From Micromonospora kangleipakensis (GTDB lineage: Bacteria; Actinomycetota; Actinomycetes; Mycobacteriales; Micromonosporaceae): a stretch of 64,000 nt of DNA. The notes under the pieces are model-generated. The model did no database searches. It worked only from the letters and a program-made list of their open reading frames with translations, and was not told where the DNA came from. Within the stretch, counting starts at the first letter, position 1. Each line of letters begins with the position of its first letter. Made by a program: the position numbers and the translations under genes. Of this stretch, positions 25,146-33,710 are shown in pieces. The stretch spans positions 6,758,001 through 6,822,000 of the forward strand of contig NZ_SHLD01000001.1 in NCBI RefSeq assembly GCF_004217615.1, read 5' to 3'.

Positions 25146-25688
25146 TCACATCTCGTCGTCGTCCCCGCCCTCGGCCGCCTGCTGGGCGACCGCGTAGCCC
25201 ATCTGGAGGAAGTCGGAGGCGGCCACGGCGGTGAGCGCGGTGGCGACCAGCCGGGTGAGCCGGGGGGCCAGGACCAGACCGCCGGTGAGCCCGGTGGCCA
25301 CCCACACCGCCAGGCAGAACGGGCAGCTCAGCAGCTCGCCGATGGCGTGCCGGGTGGGGCTGCCCCGGTCGCGGACCTGCTCCATCACCTCGCCGCTGCC
25401 GATCGGGTGGTCGTAGCGGGTGAACGGGGCGCGCAGCGGGCTGGTGACCGCGTCCTTGGAGAGCAGCCGGCTGAGCTTGTGGGTGGCGATCGAGAGCAGC
25501 ACCACGTCGGCCGGGGCGGGATGCTCCGGCACCGGCCGCCCGGTCGCCCGGACCACGCCGGCCAGGGCCGCGGTGACGGTGGCGTAGGTGCCCATCGCGA
25601 CCAGGTACCCGCCCAGTGGCCGGTGCTCGTCCGGCGCGTACGCCTGGCGCAGCCGCGCCACCTTCCTCCTCAGGCCACTGGTGGTCAC
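25146..25688 (-). CDS. DUF1360 family membrane protein
   Basis: A 180-residue protein with the DUF1360 signature: VVLLSIATHKLSRLLSKDAV, FTRYDHPIG and IGELLSCPFCLAVWVATG, with two Cys in the CPFC motif. Hydrophobic helices surround residues 25-45 and the CPFC region, so it is probably membrane-associated. Homologues occur beside spore-coat or stress genes in Firmicutes, but function is unknown. I prefer the GTG at 25688 because GAGGA lies upstream; an in-frame GTG at 25709 has none. It follows the SRPBCC-like gene by 30 bases and probably ends a three-gene operon. Confidence 0.78.
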   Translation of the reverse strand: MTTSGLRRKVARLRQAYAPDEHRPLGGYLVAMGTYATVTAALAGVVRATGRPVPEHPAPADVVLLSIATHKLSRLLSKDAVTSPLRAPFTRYDHPIGSGEVMEQVRDRGSPTRHAIGELLSCPFCLAVWVATGLTGGLVLAPRLTRLVATALTAVAASDFLQMGYAVAQQAAEGGDDDEM

Positions 25689-25718
25689 CCGGTATCCTCG
25701 GTTCGTCACTGGGCCGAC

Positions 25719-26048
25719 TCAGCCGGCGGTCAGGTTGTCGGCCACCTCGCGGGCGAGGTTGGCCAGAGTCTCGTCGGCCAGCCCGTCGGTGTCCCCGCCG
25801 GCCAGGTCCAGCCGGACCCGGGCGCCGCCGGCGTCGGCCGGTTCGACCTGGATCTCGGCCGACCACCCGGGCGCGGAGTCGCTGCACCACCGGGCCCGCA
25901 GCTGCGCGGCGCTGACCACCTCCGGGCGGCGGTCACCGTCCTGACGCAGCGGCTCGGGCAGCCAGGCCGCCGCGCGGTCAGGGTCGGTTGCCGTGTTGAA
26001 GACCACCTCGGGCGGCGCGGACATGCCGCGCTCGGCGTGGGCCGCCAT
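25719..26048 (-). CDS. SRPBCC-like (polyketide cyclase/START fold) protein
   Basis: The 109-residue protein resembles a short helix-grip (SRPBCC) domain: MSAPPEVVFNTATDPDRAAAWLP at the start gives strand 1 and the first helix, VSAAQLRARWCSDSAPGWS the central strands, and LADETLANLAREVADNLTAG the long C-terminal helix that closes the cavity. Such proteins bind hydrophobic small molecules. Its ATG overlaps the stop of the upstream gene by one base (TGATG), so it is translated with the DUF6158-like protein. Confidence 0.7.
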   Translation of the reverse strand: MAAHAERGMSAPPEVVFNTATDPDRAAAWLPEPLRQDGDRRPEVVSAAQLRARWCSDSAPGWSAEIQVEPADAGGARVRLDLAGGDTDGLADETLANLAREVADNLTAG

Positions 26049-26362
26049 CAGACGTCCCGCAGCCGGCTCGGGTCGACCTCGCGGCCCGGGTGCCGGGCGA
26101 GGTACTCGGTCTCCAGCTCGGCGGTGCGGCGCAGGTGGTTGGCGAGCGCGGAGTCGGCCGCGTGTCGCAGGGTGTCCAGCCGGGTGCGGTGCAGGCTCTG
26201 CATCTCCCGGATCAGGTCCTCGTCGCCGAGCTCTGAGGGGTCCACCCCGAGCAGCTCGCCGTCGACGTCGACGCTGGTCGCGTCCCTGACGTGGTCGCCG
26301 TCCCACTCCGGCATCCGCTGCTCCGGGCTGGCGTCACCGGTCCGGCGTACTGATTCGGTCAT
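26048..26362 (-). CDS. Small conserved actinobacterial protein (DUF6158-like)
   Basis: A 104-residue polar protein. After a disordered N-terminus it has GVDPSELGDEDLIREMQSLH and TRLDTLRHAADSALANHLRR, two helices, then AELETEYLARHPGREVDPSR, a pattern I associate with the actinobacterial DUF6158 group (name not certain). No signal or membrane segment is present. Function is unknown. It is the first gene of a likely operon with the SRPBCC-like and DUF1360 genes and is followed without a gap. Confidence 0.6.
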   Translation of the reverse strand: MTESVRRTGDASPEQRMPEWDGDHVRDATSVDVDGELLGVDPSELGDEDLIREMQSLHRTRLDTLRHAADSALANHLRRTAELETEYLARHPGREVDPSRLRDV

Positions 26363-26482
26363 CGTCGCCCCTCGTCTCGTTCGGGCTGGCGTCTAGACGG
26401 ATGCCCAGCCGGCGTGCCACCAAACCCCACCAGCTACGACACCGCGTCGGAGATGGCGGGTGGCCCCGGTACGCTCGAGGGC

Positions 26483-26899
26483 ATGAAGCGGCTCTGGACA
26501 CCGGCGTGGATCGCCCGCCACGTGGCCATGGTCGTGCTGGTCGTGGGCTTTCTCTGCCTCGGCTGGTGGCAGGTCACCCGGGCCGCCTCCGGCAACACGC
26601 TCAGCTTCGGGTACGCGATCGAGTGGCCGGTCTTCGCCGGCTTCGTGGTCTTCGTCTGGTGGCGTGAGGTGCGACACACGCTGCGCGGCACGCGTACCGA
26701 GCGGCCGACCCCGGCGCCGTCGGCGACCGCCGGCTCCGAGCCCGCCGCCGCCACCGCGGGGGTACGCCGGCCGGTGCGGGTCAGCCGGGTGCCGGTGCCC
26801 GGCGACGGGGTCCAGGACGGCGACCTCGCCGAGTACAACCGCTACCTGTCATGGTTGAACGCCAACCCGGACGCGAAGCCCGGTGACTATCCCGGCTGA
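26483..26899 (+). CDS. Two-helix membrane protein, unknown function
   Basis: The 138-residue protein starts MKRLWTPAWIARHVAMVVLV, continuing into a first membrane helix (VVGFLCLGWWQVTRAA) and a second (WPVFAGFVVFVWWREVRHTL), followed by a proline- and alanine-rich linker and a short conserved tail (LAEYNRYLSWLNANPDAKPG). This topology, with a W-rich first helix reminiscent of SURF1-like N-termini, is common in actinobacteria just upstream of DUF3817 genes. GAGGGC precedes the ATG at 26483. The DUF3817 gene follows within 26 bases, so the two probably form an operon and may act together in the membrane. Confidence 0.68.
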   Translation: MKRLWTPAWIARHVAMVVLVVGFLCLGWWQVTRAASGNTLSFGYAIEWPVFAGFVVFVWWREVRHTLRGTRTERPTPAPSATAGSEPAAATAGVRRPVRVSRVPVPGDGVQDGDLAEYNRYLSWLNANPDAKPGDYPG

Positions 26900-26924
26900 G
26901 GCCGGTGCGGAAGGACGGACGACG

Positions 26925-27251
26925 GTGGGCGGAGCCCTTACCCGGTACCGCGTGATCGCCTGGATCGTGGGCGTGGCGCTGGTGGTGCTGGTCCTGGTCG
27001 GCATGCCGCTGAAGTACGGCTTCGACAACCCGAGCGTGGTGGCGGTGGTGGGCACCGCGCACGGCTGGCTGTACATGCTCTACCTGGCCGCCACCTTCGA
27101 CCTGTCCCGCCGGGTCGACTGGCCGCCGAAGCGGATGCTGCTGGTGATGCTCGCCGGCACGGTGCCGTTCGTGTCGTTCTACGCGGAGCGCCGGGTCAGC
27201 CACTGGCTGACCGCCGAGCGGCCCCGGACGCCGGAGCCGGTCGCCGGCTGA
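26925..27251 (+). CDS. DUF3817 family integral membrane protein
   Basis: The 108-residue protein is characteristic of DUF3817: LTRYRVIAWIVGVALVVLVL forms helix one, then GMPLKYGFDNPSVVAVVGTA, HGWLYMLYLAATFDLSRRVD (helix two) and MLLVMLAGTVPFVSFYAERR (helix three). The HGWLYM and PFVSFYAERRV motifs are diagnostic. Function is unknown. GGAAGGA lies nine bases before the GTG at 26925; a GTG at 26883 overlapping the upstream gene is the alternative start. Confidence 0.85.
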   Translation: MGGALTRYRVIAWIVGVALVVLVLVGMPLKYGFDNPSVVAVVGTAHGWLYMLYLAATFDLSRRVDWPPKRMLLVMLAGTVPFVSFYAERRVSHWLTAERPRTPEPVAG

Positions 27252-27254
27252 CCA

Positions 27255-27282
27255 CCGGGCCGGGGGTCGGCGGCCGGCCCGG
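27255..27282. terminator. Terminator-like hairpin
   Basis: CCGGGCCG (27255-27262) pairs with CGGCCCGG (27275-27282) just after the DUF3817 stop and before the convergent gene. Next to it GGCGGTCAGCGGTT occurs twice, at 27281-27294 and 27302-27315. Confidence 0.45.
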
Positions 27283-27306
27283 CGGTCAGCGGTTGGCGCG
27301 TGGCGG

Positions 27307-27834
27307 TCAGCGGTTCGGCCGCCACGGGTCGGCGGCGGCGAGCGGCTCCCCCCACCCGCCGTGGCGGGCGCCCTCGCGGGCCCGCTGCAGCGCGCGGGTG
27401 ACCTGACCGAACTGCCGCTCGTCGTCGCTGCTGAAGAGGAGCACCTCGGTGCCGCGGTACCGGCCCCACAGCTCGTACGCGGGCGGCCGCCAGCGGTCGC
27501 CGAGCAGCACCAGCGCCAGGGGCAGCAGGCCGACCGTCCCCAACGTCAGGTACGCCCCGGCGGTGAGCCGCTGCAGTCCGCCGGTGAAGCCGAGCAGCAC
27601 CCCGACGCCGCCGATCATGGCGGCGGTGACGACGACGGCGCGGACCGCGAGCCGGTCGTGCGGGCCGCGACCGGTCCGGAGCTGGGTCAGTTCGGCGACC
27701 GGCCAGCTGTTCCGGCCGACGGTGAAGCGCTCACCGGTGACGACGATGCCGGGTCGCGCGTAGAGCAGGGTCGCGGCCGCGCCGGTCGCCTTCGGCGAGC
27801 GGGGCGGGTGGGTGGCGGAGCCATCGGTCTGCAC
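27307..27834 (-). CDS. DUF6232-like membrane protein
   Basis: A 175-residue protein: a soluble N-terminal segment with a short beta unit (ARPGIVVTGERFTVGRNSWP, then VAELTQLRTGRG), two membrane helices (AVVVTAAMIGGVGVLLGFTG and GAYLTLGTVGLLPLALVLLG) and a C-terminal strand/helix (YELWGRYRGTEVLLFSSDDE). The arrangement, a short recognition motif and two helices followed by a Bradykinin-like SSDD/QV tail, matches actinobacterial proteins of the DUF6232 type; no function is known. GGGAGGAC precedes the GTG at 27834. Confidence 0.62.
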   Translation of the reverse strand: MQTDGSATHPPRSPKATGAAATLLYARPGIVVTGERFTVGRNSWPVAELTQLRTGRGPHDRLAVRAVVVTAAMIGGVGVLLGFTGGLQRLTAGAYLTLGTVGLLPLALVLLGDRWRPPAYELWGRYRGTEVLLFSSDDERQFGQVTRALQRAREGARHGGWGEPLAAADPWRPNR

Positions 27835-28336
27835 GGCGTCCTCCCAGGGCTCGCGCGCCGGGCTGTCTGCGCCGCCGGTGAGCTGGCGCCGATGCCGTCC
27901 GACGGGATTCCCGGCTCCGCGCTTCATTGTGTTGCGGTCGCGCCAGCCGGACCGGCGGTTTTCGGCGCCCGCGGGCGGCTGCGGCGGCCGGCTATGCCGA
28001 CAAACCAAATCCATTTCGGTGTTTGTCAGGATTTTGCGGAACGCTGTCTGACGACATCCGCCCAGAACGACGAATCACGCGAACCGCCCGGAGCGCGCGG
28101 ACCGGGACGGGGCCGCGACGGCCGGCCGGCAAAGTGGTCACGAAGCGTAGTCCGCCCCAGCGGCACTTCCGGTCACTTTGCCAACATTCGCCCCTGCTTC
28201 AACTGCGAGTGACTCCCGTCCCGGGTTAGGTTGTCCGAGCCGGACCGGTCGACCGCCATCCACCCGGATGGCCCCGGGCCGGTGTCGCCGGGAGGGAAAG
28301 CCGGCCCGGCGACCGTGGGAGAGGAGCTTTCCGCTC
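27835..28336. other. 502-base divergent intergenic region with a long bulged stem-loop
   Basis: The left part around 27960-28055 is relatively AT-rich (AACCAAATCCATTTCGGTGT) and probably holds the promoter of the leftward gene. At 28128-28182 GGCAAAGTG pairs with CACTTTGCC, and inside it GAAG/CTTC and CCGC/GCGG make a nested, bulged stem of 55 bases. Next comes GGTTAGGTTGTCCGAG, a plausible -10 region, then a second stem GTCGCCGG/CCGGCGAC close to the NlpC/P60 gene. I find no match to the c-di-AMP (ydaO) riboswitch core motifs. Confidence 0.4.
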
Positions 28337-29305
28337 TTGTCGTCCTTACGGATCCTGCTGCGTTCGCTGGCGGTCGCCGGCCTCTCGGCCGCCCTGATCG
28401 CCCCGGCGTCGGTGGCTCGGGCCGAGCCCACCCCCGCCGAGCTGACGAAGCAGATCGAGAAGTCCTCGACTGAGCTGGAGCGAATCGTCGAGTCCTACAA
28501 CAAGCTCAACGAGGAGATCAAGGCCAACAAGGCCACCGCGGCCGCTCTGCAGGCCAAGATCGGCCCGTTGCAGGCACAGGCCGAGCGGAGCCGCGCCGAC
28601 GTCGGCCAGATCGCGGTCGTCGCGTACAAGACCGGTGGGTTGCGGACGGCGCAGACCCTGCTGGACCGGGGCACGGTCAGCTCGCTGCCGGACCGGCTGG
28701 GCACCCTGGACCAGCTCACCCGGCAGCGTCAGGCGACCATCGCCGGCTTCACCGCCAACCAGCGCAAGCTGATCGACGAGAAGACCCGGCTGGACGCCAC
28801 CCTGGCCCGGGAGGCCGCCCAGGCGAAGCAGCTCACCGCGGGCAAGAAGAAGATCCAGGCCGACCTGGACCGCCTCTACGAGCTGCGCCGGCAGGCGTAC
28901 GGGCGGGCCACCGAGGCGCCCACCAGGTCGACCTCCGCCGGGAGCGCGCCGGCGATCTCCGGCTCGGCCGGGGTGGCCGTGCGGTACGCGTACGGGGCGA
29001 TCGGCAAGCCGTACGTCTGGGGGGCCGACGGCCCCGACGGGTACGACTGCTCCGGCCTGACGCTGGCCTCGTGGCGGGCGGCCGGTAAGTCCTTGCCGCA
29101 CAACGCGGCGATGCAGTGGGACGCCACCTCGCGTATCAGCCGCGGCTCGCTGCAACCGGGTGACCTGGTCTTCTACTCCGGGCTGGGGCACGTGGCGCTC
29201 TACGTCGGCAGCGGTCAGGTGATCGACGCGCCGAGCGCGGGCCGCAACGTCCTCAAGCGGGACATGGACATGATGACCATCGCCGGGTACGGCCGGGTGC
29301 GCTGA
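28337..29305 (+). CDS. NlpC/P60 (C40) peptidoglycan hydrolase with N-terminal coiled coil
   Basis: The 322-residue protein starts with a signal peptide (LLRSLAVAGLSAALIAPASV, cleavage near ARA-EP). Residues about 35-185 form a long coiled coil rich in Lys, Glu, Ala and Leu. The C-terminal NlpC/P60 domain has the catalytic cysteine in DGYDCSGLTLASWRAAG, the His in GLGHVALYVGSGQVIDAP, and VVWG-type YAYGAIGKPYVWGADGPDGY. This is the RipA/RipC-like layout in which the coiled coil restrains the hydrolase, which cuts peptide stems during growth or division. The start is TTG 28337, preceded by GGGAGAGGAG. A perfect terminator follows. Confidence 0.9.
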   Translation: MSSLRILLRSLAVAGLSAALIAPASVARAEPTPAELTKQIEKSSTELERIVESYNKLNEEIKANKATAAALQAKIGPLQAQAERSRADVGQIAVVAYKTGGLRTAQTLLDRGTVSSLPDRLGTLDQLTRQRQATIAGFTANQRKLIDEKTRLDATLAREAAQAKQLTAGKKKIQADLDRLYELRRQAYGRATEAPTRSTSAGSAPAISGSAGVAVRYAYGAIGKPYVWGADGPDGYDCSGLTLASWRAAGKSLPHNAAMQWDATSRISRGSLQPGDLVFYSGLGHVALYVGSGQVIDAPSAGRNVLKRDMDMMTIAGYGRVR

Positions 29306-29317
29306 CCCTGGAGACGG

Positions 29318-29356
29318 CGAACGGCCGGCGTCCCCCTATCGGACGCCGGCCGTTCG
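29318..29356. terminator. Bidirectional terminator hairpin
   Basis: CGAACGGCCGGCGTCC (29318-29333) pairs perfectly with GGACGCCGGCCGTTCG (29341-29356) around a 7-base loop, between the convergent NlpC/P60 and sigma-factor genes. Confidence 0.8.
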
Positions 29357-29376
29357 TCTGCTCAATTGCTACCAGC

Positions 29377-30378
<1,002 letters not shown>

Positions 30379-30423
30379 CAGCCCCTCCCCCGCAACTTCC
30401 GCTGTGCCCACCGGTGCTGACAC

Positions 30424-30827
30424 CTACACAACAGATGAGACGTGTCGGGGATTCCATGTCGTGAGTCGAAAGTGTCACGAATGCCTGAGTGGTAGCTGAG
30501 AGCCCGGTCCATGTTTGCTGTCAGGACCCCGGTCGGTCGGCTCGCCCGCCGCCCCGGGAACGAAGCGACGGATCAGCGGAATCGTCGTGCCCCCACGGAA
30601 TCGCACCATTGCGAATTCCATGAACACAGCGACCCGCGTCACCGCCTCAATGCGATCCTGGTCACTGCCAGATACGCGTCGGTGGACCGGTCGGTTCAGC
30701 CACGGGTGAGGATTACCCCACCCCTCGATGAACAATCCGCAGCGCGAAAGACGTCCCGTACGCGGCGTGACGCGCGTCGCAGTGGGGCGGGCGGGGCGGT
30801 GCGCCGGGGGACGGCGCGGCGCCCGGG
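30424..30827. other. 404-base intergenic region, regulatory region of the sigma gene
   Basis: No credible gene is seen. The part near 30430-30500 is less GC-rich (GTCGTGAGTCGAAAGTGTCA) and should contain the leftward promoter. An imperfect inverted repeat lies at 30597-30619 (GGAATCGCA and TGCGAATTCC). The murQ stop codon lies at its right edge and no clear terminator is seen. Confidence 0.4.
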
Positions 30828-31775
30828 TCAGGAGGCGAGCAGGTCCAGCGCGTCGCGCACCTGGTCGGCGGAGCGGGCCAGGGCGGCCCGGGCGGCGGAG
30901 ACCTCGGCGCCGGAGACGAGGGAGACGAGAGCGGTCTTCAGGTCGCCGTCGGCCTCGTTCAGCGCCTGCCGGCAGATCTCCTCGGCGCAGCCGGTGGCCT
31001 CCATCAGGATCGAGATCATCCGGCCGCGCAGCTTGGCGTTGGTGGCCACCATGTCGATCATCAGGTTGGAGTAGACCCGGCCGAGTCGCACCATCACGGC
31101 GGTGGAGAACGTGTTGAGCACCAACTTCTGCGCGGTGCCCGCCTTCATCCGGGTCGACCCGGTGACGACCTCCGGTCCGGTGTCCACGCCGATGAAGACG
31201 TCCACCGACGAGGCGGCCTCGGCCTCCGGATTGGCGCAGAGCAGCACGGTCGCGGCCCCCTGGGCCCGGGACGTGGCGAGCGCCCCGAGGACGTACGGGG
31301 TGCGCCCGCTGGCGGCCAGTCCGACCACCAGGTCGCCGGGGCGTACGCACTCGGCGGCCTCGGCCGCGCCGGCCCGTTCGTCGTCCTCGGCGTCCTCGAC
31401 GGCACGCCACATCGCCTCGGGGCCGCCGGCCAGGTGGGAGCAGAACCAGTGCCGCGGCGAGTTGAAGGTGGGGGCCAGCTCGGCCGCGTCCAGCACGCCC
31501 AGCCGCCCGGAGGTGCCGGCGCCGAAGTAGTGCACCCGGTGCCCACCCCGCAGCGCCGCGACCGCCAGGTCGACGGTCTCCGCGATCTCGTCGAGGACGG
31601 CGGCCACCGCGGCCGGGACCCGCCGGTCCGCGTCGTTGATGACGGTGAGCACGTCCCGGGTCGACATCAGGTCCAGGTCGACGCTGTGCGGGTTGCGCCG
31701 CTCGGTCGGCGCGCCGACGCGCACCACCGGCCGGACCGCGACCAACTCGTCCCGCTCCACCCGCCCGGCGGTCAT
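30828..31775 (-). CDS. murQ: N-acetylmuramic acid 6-phosphate etherase
   Basis: This enzyme cleaves the lactyl ether of MurNAc 6-phosphate to give GlcNAc 6-phosphate and lactate, part of peptidoglycan recycling or MurNAc use. The 315-residue SIS-domain protein has YFGAGTSGRLGVLDAAELAP, the catalytic-glutamate region FCSHLAGGPEAMWRAVEDAE, VVGLAASGRTPYVLGALATS and GSTRMKAGTAQKLVLNTFST, all diagnostic for MurQ. The ATG overlaps the stop of the upstream regulator gene (ATGA), so both are in one operon. No MurNAc transporter is adjacent. Confidence 0.95.
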   Translation of the reverse strand: MTAGRVERDELVAVRPVVRVGAPTERRNPHSVDLDLMSTRDVLTVINDADRRVPAAVAAVLDEIAETVDLAVAALRGGHRVHYFGAGTSGRLGVLDAAELAPTFNSPRHWFCSHLAGGPEAMWRAVEDAEDDERAGAAEAAECVRPGDLVVGLAASGRTPYVLGALATSRAQGAATVLLCANPEAEAASSVDVFIGVDTGPEVVTGSTRMKAGTAQKLVLNTFSTAVMVRLGRVYSNLMIDMVATNAKLRGRMISILMEATGCAEEICRQALNEADGDLKTALVSLVSGAEVSAARAALARSADQVRDALDLLAS

Positions 31776-32686
31776 CCGCGCCTCCGCGTCGAGCCCACCC
31801 GGTGCGACTGGACCGCCTCGGCGGTCGCCTCCAGGGCCTTCTTCGCCCTGGCCCGGTTCCGCGCCGCCACCCCGACGAAGAGGCAGTCGACGACGGTGAG
31901 CTGGGCCAGCCGGCTGGCCATCGCGCCGGAGCGGTAGGTGGTCTCCCGGGCCGCGGTGGTGAGCACGAAGTCGGCCACCTCGGTGATCGGCGACCGGGGG
32001 AAGTTCGTCAGCGCCACCGTGGTGGCGCCGCGCGCCCGCGCCTGCTCCAGCACCTCGATCACGTCGGAGGTGGTGCCGGTGTGCGAGATGCCGACCGCGA
32101 CGTCGCCCCGGCCGAGCAGGGCCGCCGAGGTGAGCGCGGTGTGCACGTCCGGGAAGTAGAAGGCGGTCCGGCCGATGCGGTGCAGCTTCTGCTGGAAGTC
32201 GGAGGCGACGAAGCCGCTGGCGCCGGCGCCGTACACGTCGATCCGGCCGGCCCCGCCGATCGCCTCGACGACCTGCTCGCAGACGGCCGGGTCGAGCTGC
32301 TCGGCGGTCTCCTCGACGGCCCGCGCGTCGTTGAACGCGATGGTCGCGATGATCTGCGCGAGGTCGGCGCCGGGCGGGATGTCACCGCCGACCACCCGGG
32401 CGTCCGGCGGCTCGATCCGGCGGGCCGCCTCGGCGGCGAGCCGGATCCGCAGCTGGGGGTAGCCGTCCATGCCGACCGACCGGCAGAACCGGATGACGGT
32501 CGCCTCGGAGGTCGCGGCGGCGGTGGCGAGGTCGGTGATGGTGCGCCGGGCGGCGTCCGCCGGGTCGGCGACGACCAGCCGGGCGACCCGCTGTTCGGCC
32601 GGGGACAGCGAGGGGAGCAGGCCACTGATGTGGACGATCAGTCCACCTGGCTCGTGACTCGCAGAAATCTTCGGACTCTTCGCCAC
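31772..32686 (-). CDS. murR: MurR/RpiR-family transcriptional regulator
   Basis: The 304-residue protein has an N-terminal HTH_6 domain (LSPAEQRVARLVVADPADAA, then TSEATVIRFCRSVGMDGYP) and a C-terminal SIS sugar-phosphate-binding domain (IDVYGAGASGFVASDFQQKL, VAVGISHTGTTSDVIEVLEQ). Coupling to murQ suggests that the effector is MurNAc 6-phosphate, as for E. coli MurR. The start is GTG 32686. A near-perfect palindrome ends only 2 bases upstream, so autoregulation is likely and the mRNA may be leaderless, as no usual ribosome-binding site is visible. Confidence 0.88.
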   Translation of the reverse strand: MAKSPKISASHEPGGLIVHISGLLPSLSPAEQRVARLVVADPADAARRTITDLATAAATSEATVIRFCRSVGMDGYPQLRIRLAAEAARRIEPPDARVVGGDIPPGADLAQIIATIAFNDARAVEETAEQLDPAVCEQVVEAIGGAGRIDVYGAGASGFVASDFQQKLHRIGRTAFYFPDVHTALTSAALLGRGDVAVGISHTGTTSDVIEVLEQARARGATTVALTNFPRSPITEVADFVLTTAARETTYRSGAMASRLAQLTVVDCLFVGVAARNRARAKKALEATAEAVQSHRVGSTRRRG

Positions 32687-32688
32687 GG

Positions 32689-32705
32689 ATGAAACTTACT
32701 TTCAT
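32689..32705. promoter_or_regulatory. Putative MurR operator
   Basis: ATGAAACTTACTTTCAT is a 17-base palindrome (14 of 17 positions symmetric) directly upstream of the GTG of the MurR-like gene. TGAAA-N-TTA-N-TTTCA matches the AT-rich type of site bound by RpiR-family repressors. Its placement over the translation start region suits autorepression. Confidence 0.6.
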
Positions 32706-33020
32706 GAGGCGTGAGCGTCAACCATCACCGCCCGTATCCCGAAAAATACGCCCTCCGCGCCGGTCCCTCGCGGCAAGGGTGCCATTCCCCCAGCCCGGCC
32801 GCCTCATCCGGTAAGGCCGACTCGGCCGTGCCGGCCGGCCCGCCGACTGGCCGTCGTCCCCGTCCGGCCGACCGGACGGCCAGCCCGGCCCGCCGGTCGG
32901 CGGGGTGCCACGGCGACCCGGCGCAGGTCGGCGGGGAGGCGATCCGCCGGCGGAGGCGCGGACCGTCGAAACCCCCGCCCTGGGCCCCGGCCGGGCGCCG
33001 CCGGCAGCTAGCGTGTGCCC
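32706..33020. other. 315-base intergenic region between murR and the SDR gene
   Basis: Divergent promoter region. CCCGAAAAATACGCCC near 32738-32755 is the only AT-rich stretch. Self-complementary GC-rich runs (CTGGCCGT at 32847-32854 with ACGGCCAG at 32876-32883) may form a hairpin. I see no credible gene. Confidence 0.35.
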
Positions 33021-33710
33021 ATGGCGGAGCGCAGTGTGCTGGTCACCGGAGGCACGGGCGGGCTGGGCGGGGCGGTCACCGCCGCCTTCCTCCGGGCCGG
33101 CTGGCGGGTGGTCGTACCCGAGCGGGAGGGCGCGGCGACGGAGCCGGCCGGGTCCGGACCGGTCCGGGTCACCGCGGACCTGCTCGAACCCGCCGGGGTC
33201 GCCCGGGCCGTCGAGCTGGCCACGGCCGACCCCGACGCGCCGCTGCGCGCGGTGGTCAACCTCGTCGGCGGGTACGCCAGCGGCGGGCTGGTGCACGAGA
33301 CCCCGGTCGAGGAGTTCGACCGGATGCTCCGGATCAACCTCCGCCCGACGTACCTGGTCACCCAGGCGGCGCTGCCGCACCTGGTCGCGGCCGGCGGCGG
33401 CGCGGTGGTCTGCGTCTCGGCCCGGGCCGCGGTGGCGCCCTTCCCCGGCGCGGCGGGCTACGCCACCGCCAAGGCCGCCGTGCTCGCCTTCGCCAACGCG
33501 GTGGCGGTCGAGTACCGGCCGCGCGGGGTCCGGTGCAACACGGTGCTGCCCAGCGTGATCGACACCCCGGCGAACCGCGCCGCCCAGCCGGACGCCGACC
33601 ACCGGCGCTGGGTCTCCCCCGCGGAGATCGCCGCGGTGATCCGCTTCCTGGCCTCCGACGAGTCGGCGCCGACCAGCGGCGCCAGCATCCCGGTCTACGG
33701 CCGGGCCTGA
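33021..33710 (+). CDS. Short-chain dehydrogenase/reductase (SDR)
   Basis: The 229-residue protein is a classical SDR: cofactor motif VLVTGGTGGLGGAVTAAFLR, NLVGG in place of the NNAG element (RAVVNLVGGYASGG), the serine in VVCVSARAAVAPF, and YxxxK in GYATAKAAVLAFANA. The C-terminal part (PAEIAAVIRFLASDESAPTS) is also typical. The acceptor is unknown. The ATG at 33021 lies just after a GTGTG sequence without a strong ribosome-binding site; an in-frame ATG at 33015 is possible. The last 16 bases overlap the convergent kinase gene. Confidence 0.88.
   Translation: MAERSVLVTGGTGGLGGAVTAAFLRAGWRVVVPEREGAATEPAGSGPVRVTADLLEPAGVARAVELATADPDAPLRAVVNLVGGYASGGLVHETPVEEFDRMLRINLRPTYLVTQAALPHLVAAGGGAVVCVSARAAVAPFPGAAGYATAKAAVLAFANAVAVEYRPRGVRCNTVLPSVIDTPANRAAQPDADHRRWVSPAEIAAVIRFLASDESAPTSGASIPVYGRA

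Noticed and set aside
27281..27315. Short tandem repeat GGCGGTCAGCGGTT as a functional site
   Set aside because: Two copies at the end of the DUF6232-like gene are more likely a small local duplication; no third copy or partner is seen.
28030..28336. c-di-AMP (ydaO-type) riboswitch before the NlpC/P60 gene
   Set aside because: Such riboswitches are common at this kind of gene in actinomycetes, but the characteristic conserved segments of the core are not present in the region.
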